Shown in pieces: positions 62,413 through 64,000 of a DNA stretch of 64,000 nt. Origin of the DNA: Pseudomonas sp. Au-Pse12. Lineage in GTDB: Bacteria; Pseudomonadota; Gammaproteobacteria; Pseudomonadales; Pseudomonadaceae. The notes under the pieces were generated by a model. That model did no database searches, was not told where the DNA came from, and saw only the letters and a list, made by a program, of their open reading frames with translations. A program made the position numbers and the translations under genes. Location: positions 1 to 64,000 of the forward strand of contig NZ_JAJTTH010000001.1 of assembly GCF_021341665.1 (NCBI RefSeq). Reading direction: 5' to 3'. Numbering within the stretch: position 1 is the first letter of the stretch; each line of letters opens with the position of its first letter.

Positions 62413-62637
62413 AGAGCGTGCAGTCTATTTGTTGAAGTTAAGGGTTTGAGTCGAGTTGTTATCAGTGGCAGTTCTTGAAACTCCTCTCGTGGCTTGATTC
62501 CCGCTTCGCTTTTACAGCCAGACCCCATACTTCTTCCCCAAGTGAGAGACAGGGCTGACCACACCAGCGTCCAGTTCTTGCAACCTGCGCTCAACTGAGT
62601 ACTCGGTTCCAGGTGCACTTTTCGAGGGTGACATGAG

Positions 62638-64000
62638 ATGAGCGGTTCACGTCTGCAGGCAAGGTCGTTGGTTCATGGGGTGGCCCAGGGCGAGGTGCTG
62701 TTTTCCAGCGTGCCCTTGAGCCTGTGGGGAGGCGTCGACCCTTACACCAGCGAGGTGATCGATCGGCACCATCCGCTGTCGGGTCAACACCTGGCCGGCA
62801 AGGTGCTGGTGATGCCCAGCGGGCGTGGTTCGTGCTCCGGCAGCGCGGTAATCATGGAACTGTTGTTGAACGGCAAGGCGCCGGCGGCATTGGTGTTTGC
62901 CGAAGACGAAGAAATCCTCACGCTGGGGGCCTTGGTTGCCCAGGCGATCTTCCAGGTGTCGATCCCGGTGGTCAGTGTGGGCGAGGGCGGTTTCGAGCGC
63001 TTCGCCAAGGCCCGCTCGGTGCGAATAACGGGGGCGCTGGTGGAGATTGACGGCGGTGGTGATGACCCGGCCGTCGACGCCTCGGTGGCGGCGACCGGGG
63101 CCGTGCAGCTCTCGGCCAGCGATCGGGCGATGCTCGACGGCCAGTCCGGCAAGGCCTGCCAGGTGGCGATGCAGATCATCCTGCAGATGGCCCGGATTCA
63201 AGGCGCCAGTGAACTCATCGACGTGACCCAGGCGCATATCGACGGCTGCATCTACACCGGCCCGGCCAGCCTGCGCTTTGCGCAGCAACTCTGTGAGTGG
63301 GGCGCGAAGGTGGTGGTGCCCACCAGCCTCAACTCGGTATCGGTGGACCAGCGGCGCTGGCGCAGCCAGGGCATCAGGCCCGAACTGGGCGAGCCAGCCA
63401 GTGCCTTGGCGCAGGCCTACGTCAACATGGGCTGTGAACCGACCTTCACCTGTGCGCCGTACTTGCTCGACACCGCGCCGAGCTTGGGCGAGCAGATTGT
63501 CTGGGCCGAATCCAATGCCGTGGTCTACGCCAACAGCGTATTGGGCGCCCGCACCATGAAGTACCCGGACTACCTGGATATCTGCATTGCACTGACCGGG
63601 CGCGCGCCCTTGAGTGGTTGCCATATCGATAAGAATCGCCAGGCGGCGGTGGTGATCGAGGTGCCGCCGCTGGCGGATTTCGACGAGTCGCTGTATCCGC
63701 TGCTTGGCTACCATGTCGGCTTGATTGCCGGTCAGCGCATACCGCTGGTGATCGGGCTGGAACGCCAGTGCATGACCCTGGATGACCTGAAAGGCTTCGG
63801 CGCGGCCTTTGCCACCACCTGCGCGGCCCCGATGTTCCATATCGCTGGCGTCACCCCGGAAGCGCTGTCCCCAGCGGCGCAGCAGACGCTGGCCAGCCCC
63901 CTGGAAAGCATCAGGGTCAGCCGTGACGACCTGTACCGCAGTTGGCAGGAACTGAACACCGCCGATGATCGACAGGTGGACATCATCTCCCTGGGCAACC
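62638..64000 (+). CDS. Aconitase X (AcnX type I, fused small and large domains), 3' end outside window
   Basis: At least 454 residues from ATG 62638 (GAGGG about 9 bases ahead), open to the right edge. The N-terminal swivel domain (about 10-135; LSLWGGVDPYTSEVIDRHHP, GKVLVMPSGRGSCSGSAVIM) is followed by the catalytic domain (MQIILQMARIQGASELIDVT, AHIDGCIYTG, NSVSVDQRRW, YVNMGCEPTFTCAPYLL, AESNAVVYANSVLGARTMKY) with the cluster Cys candidates. Characterised bacterial type I enzymes dehydrate cis-3-hydroxy-L-proline. Whether this one does is inference. About 110-120 residues should lie beyond the window. Confidence 0.92.
   Translation, partial: MSGSRLQARSLVHGVAQGEVLFSSVPLSLWGGVDPYTSEVIDRHHPLSGQHLAGKVLVMPSGRGSCSGSAVIMELLLNGKAPAALVFAEDEEILTLGALVAQAIFQVSIPVVSVGEGGFERFAKARSVRITGALVEIDGGGDDPAVDASVAATGAVQLSASDRAMLDGQSGKACQVAMQIILQMARIQGASELIDVTQAHIDGCIYTGPASLRFAQQLCEWGAKVVVPTSLNSVSVDQRRWRSQGIRPELGEPASALAQAYVNMGCEPTFTCAPYLLDTAPSLGEQIVWAESNAVVYANSVLGARTMKYPDYLDICIALTGRAPLSGCHIDKNRQAAVVIEVPPLADFDESLYPLLGYHVGLIAGQRIPLVIGLERQCMTLDDLKGFGAAFATTCAAPMFHIAGVTPEALSPAAQQTLASPLESIRVSRDDLYRSWQELNTADDRQVDIISLGN

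Noticed and set aside
1..64000. CRISPR arrays, tRNA and rRNA genes
   Set aside because: No regularly spaced repeats, and no cloverleaf or ribosomal RNA core sequences were recognised by eye.

Overview
The window reads as a chromosomal segment of a fluorescent-group Pseudomonas. Coding is GC-rich and tightly packed, with C/G-biased third positions. The genes are typical of that group: a VgrG/Rhs type VI secretion island, a Cup-type chaperone-usher fimbrial operon with Roc/Rcs-like regulators, an RND efflux operon, a molybdenum hydroxylase, acyl-CoA catabolism and an aconitase-X gene. The genus is an inference from gene content. I saw no rRNA, tRNA, CRISPR array or intact insertion sequence.

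Layout. Positions 1-6.8 kb (minus): vgrG, a DUF2169 adaptor and an Rhs effector that runs off the left edge. 7.0-9.2 kb: a 51-codon zinc-finger fragment, a DUF2628 membrane protein and an unrecognised coiled-coil protein. 9.3-12.8 kb: a three-gene Gld-type ABC-2 exporter. 12.9-16.2 kb: an SDR, an AraC regulator and a divergent aldehyde dehydrogenase. 16.2-33.7 kb: a fimbrial and regulatory island. It holds a two-domain adhesin, a NarL-type response regulator, a hybrid kinase with two periplasmic binding domains, a stand-alone EAL phosphodiesterase, an RcsC-like hybrid kinase, a P1 peptidase, and then pilin, chaperone, usher and a broken adhesin. 33.7-36.6 kb: a LuxR regulator, a C-N hydrolase and an orphan polyamine-binding protein. 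36.6-43.6 kb (minus): MFS plus MFP-RND-OMF efflux. 43.9-48.8 kb (minus): AraC, a two-subunit molybdenum hydroxylase and an XdhC chaperone. 49.2-50.2 kb: an intact adhesin paralogue. 50.3-51.8 kb: a divergent SDR/TetR pair with twin operators. 52.0-58.7 kb: a Crp-type regulator and a five-gene acyl-CoA operon. 59.0-62.4 kb: an esterase-like hydrolase, a Baeyer-Villiger monooxygenase and a divergent TetR. 62.6 kb to the right edge: a partial aconitase X.

The most interesting part is the fimbrial system. Four sites share one palindrome, TAGGA-N4-TCCTA, which has the geometry of an RcsB box. They lie upstream of the 16.5 kb adhesin, between the EAL gene and the RcsC-like kinase, upstream of the pilin operon, and (one mismatch) upstream of the 49.2 kb adhesin. 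This suggests that one phosphorelay controls a fimbrial operon together with adhesin genes spread over about 33 kb. The adhesin after the usher and the one at 49.2 kb are copies of one AT-rich cassette of about 1.35 kb that carries its own upstream region. The copy after the usher is broken by a net 10-base deletion. It is flanked by what look like the signal-peptide start and the last roughly 20 codons of an older adhesin gene. I read this as replacement of the operon's own tip adhesin by a mobile or duplicating adhesin cassette, followed by decay of that copy. The pieces are visible in the sequence; the history is inferred.
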